This document shows, piece after piece, positions 43,247-43,921 of a stretch of DNA of 43,921 nt (positions are counted from its first letter, which is position 1; every line of letters starts with the position of its first letter). The stretch comes from Bacteroidota bacterium (lineage in GTDB: Bacteria; Bacteroidota; Bacteroidia; Bacteroidales; VadinHA17), in contig JAUXED010000007.1 of the NCBI GenBank assembly GCA_030618105.1, positions 1 to 43,921 of the forward strand. Direction: 5' to 3'. The position numbers were made by a program, and so were the translations under genes. The notes beneath the pieces were generated by a model. It was not told the origin of the DNA, searched no databases, and worked only from the letters and a program-made list of their open reading frames with translations.

Positions 43247-43336
43247 TATTATTATTTATAGGATTCTGTTTATCGTTGACACAACACTGTGTTATCTGAT
43301 TTTTTGGTCAGCATAAAATGAAGCTATATTCTAAAT

Positions 43337-43921
43337 TTATTCTCCGAGATGCCGGATGACACCGTATTTCCGGGGCACCACAAGATCTGCCTTTCTGGCC
43401 GGTTGGTCTTCTTTTATTGTGTAATCAATATCCATAATTTCTATAAACTCCGCTGTATAGTCCTTTAGCACACCTGAATATTTAAATATTTTCTCACCTT
43501 TAATCAACTCAAGCACCACCCTATGACCAATATATCTTTCCAGCAACGGCTCGAAAGAAGTTCCCACAGAACCCATAAATTCTTTTTGTATCTTAGAGAT
43601 ATATTTATCCTGAGAAGTTAATACTGCCCCTGCAGGAGTGGTTCTTTTAGCCTGACTGATTGACAGATTCAACACCTCCATCACCGAATCTTTTACTGTT
43701 TTGAAAACGTTTTGTATTTTTCTTTTAAGCTTTCTTAAAGCTCTGGGATGATAAGTTCTTTTTAATTCTTTCTCCCTGTCTTTTTTAGCACCTTTATTTA
43801 ATTCGTCATGGTAGCGAATTAATGCCTGGATATTGGAATACTCATATTTATATAAAATATAACTCGCCTCATCGTCTCCATTTTCATCTTTGTAGTTGGT
43901 CGAATAAGTAAACTCCAACCC
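43337..43921 (-). CDS. Protein of unknown function (5' end beyond window)
   Basis: The frame is open to the window edge (GGG codon at 43919-43921), and the TTG at 43918 is not a credible start, so the N-terminus is missing. The visible 194 residues have a charged helical N-terminal part (KGAKKDREKELKRTYHPRAL, LRKLKRKIQNVFKTVKDSVM) and a beta-rich end (YIGHRVVLELIKGEKIFKYS, AEFIEIMDIDYTI) somewhat like an Sm-type small barrel. No signal or membrane helix is seen in this part. I do not recognise the family. Confidence 0.7.
   Translation of the reverse strand, partial: GLEFTYSTNYKDENGDDEASYILYKYEYSNIQALIRYHDELNKGAKKDREKELKRTYHPRALRKLKRKIQNVFKTVKDSVMEVLNLSISQAKRTTPAGAVLTSQDKYISKIQKEFMGSVGTSFEPLLERYIGHRVVLELIKGEKIFKYSGVLKDYTAEFIEIMDIDYTIKEDQPARKADLVVPRKYGVIRHLGE

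Noticed and set aside
1-43921. tRNA, rRNA, transposase, integrase or phage genes
   Set aside because: None could be recognised in any frame or intergenic gap.

Overview
The window is AT-rich chromosomal DNA from a member of the Bacteroidota. Three things point there: a secreted protein with a gliding-motility/CHU-type C-terminal type IX secretion signal (14132-15625), several promoters with the Bacteroidota -7 element TAnnTTTG instead of a sigma70 -10 box, and many short low-complexity intergenic repeats of the kind common in that phylum. The mix (Rel-Fur-PurA cluster, ExbB-ExbD-TonB, TamB, TsaD, GlyA) suggests a Bacteroidales/Marinilabiliales-like organism, but I cannot fix the genus. No rRNA, tRNA, CRISPR array, transposase or phage gene was seen.

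Layout. 1-439 is the 3' end of a PepD-type dipeptidase. 440-1627 is a long non-coding stretch packed with repeats, including an 82-bp tandem array in which every unit carries a perfect ACCGGTC-A-GACCGGT palindrome. It leads into a 498-aa Fic protein with an N-terminal winged-helix-like region. 3277-8070 is a leftward operon (acyl-CoA synthetase, M1 metallopeptidase, six-TM protein). 8184-9346 holds a SPOR lipoprotein converging on a cytidylate-kinase-like protein. 9562-14001 is the stringent-response/metal/purine cluster rel-fur-purA, then the secreted T9SS protein. 15730-19396 carries two tandem CLC anion-transporter paralogues with CBS domains. 19541-23125 carries a DUF805 protein, glyA, a single-domain response regulator and a TauE/SafE permease. 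23221-29802 is an envelope block (exbB-exbD-tonB and tamB), divergent from tsaD and a SiaC/DUF1987-like protein. 31401-33908 is a leftward operon of a CPBP-like membrane protein, an epimerase and an SDR. 34551-40031 holds an iron-sulfur CysH, an unknown protein, a membrane J-protein, an rtcB-radical SAM operon and a Gfo/Idh/MocA oxidoreductase. 40138-43921 holds a DUF4405 protein, a GT-C-like membrane protein and a truncated unknown protein.

Most genes are housekeeping or envelope functions. The less ordinary material is the Fic gene with its repeat array and the dispersed non-coding repeats. Two unrelated repeat families (about 80 bp and about 110-175 bp) recur in the same relative order and orientation at two loci, and at one locus the response regulator gene lies between them. 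A 16-bp palindrome ACGTTATTAATAACGT recurs near-exactly three times, and hairpins of one family sit between two convergent gene pairs. I did not find an obvious new defence or metabolic system. The best leads are the Fic/array locus, the paired repeats around the response regulator, and the rtcB-radical SAM pair.
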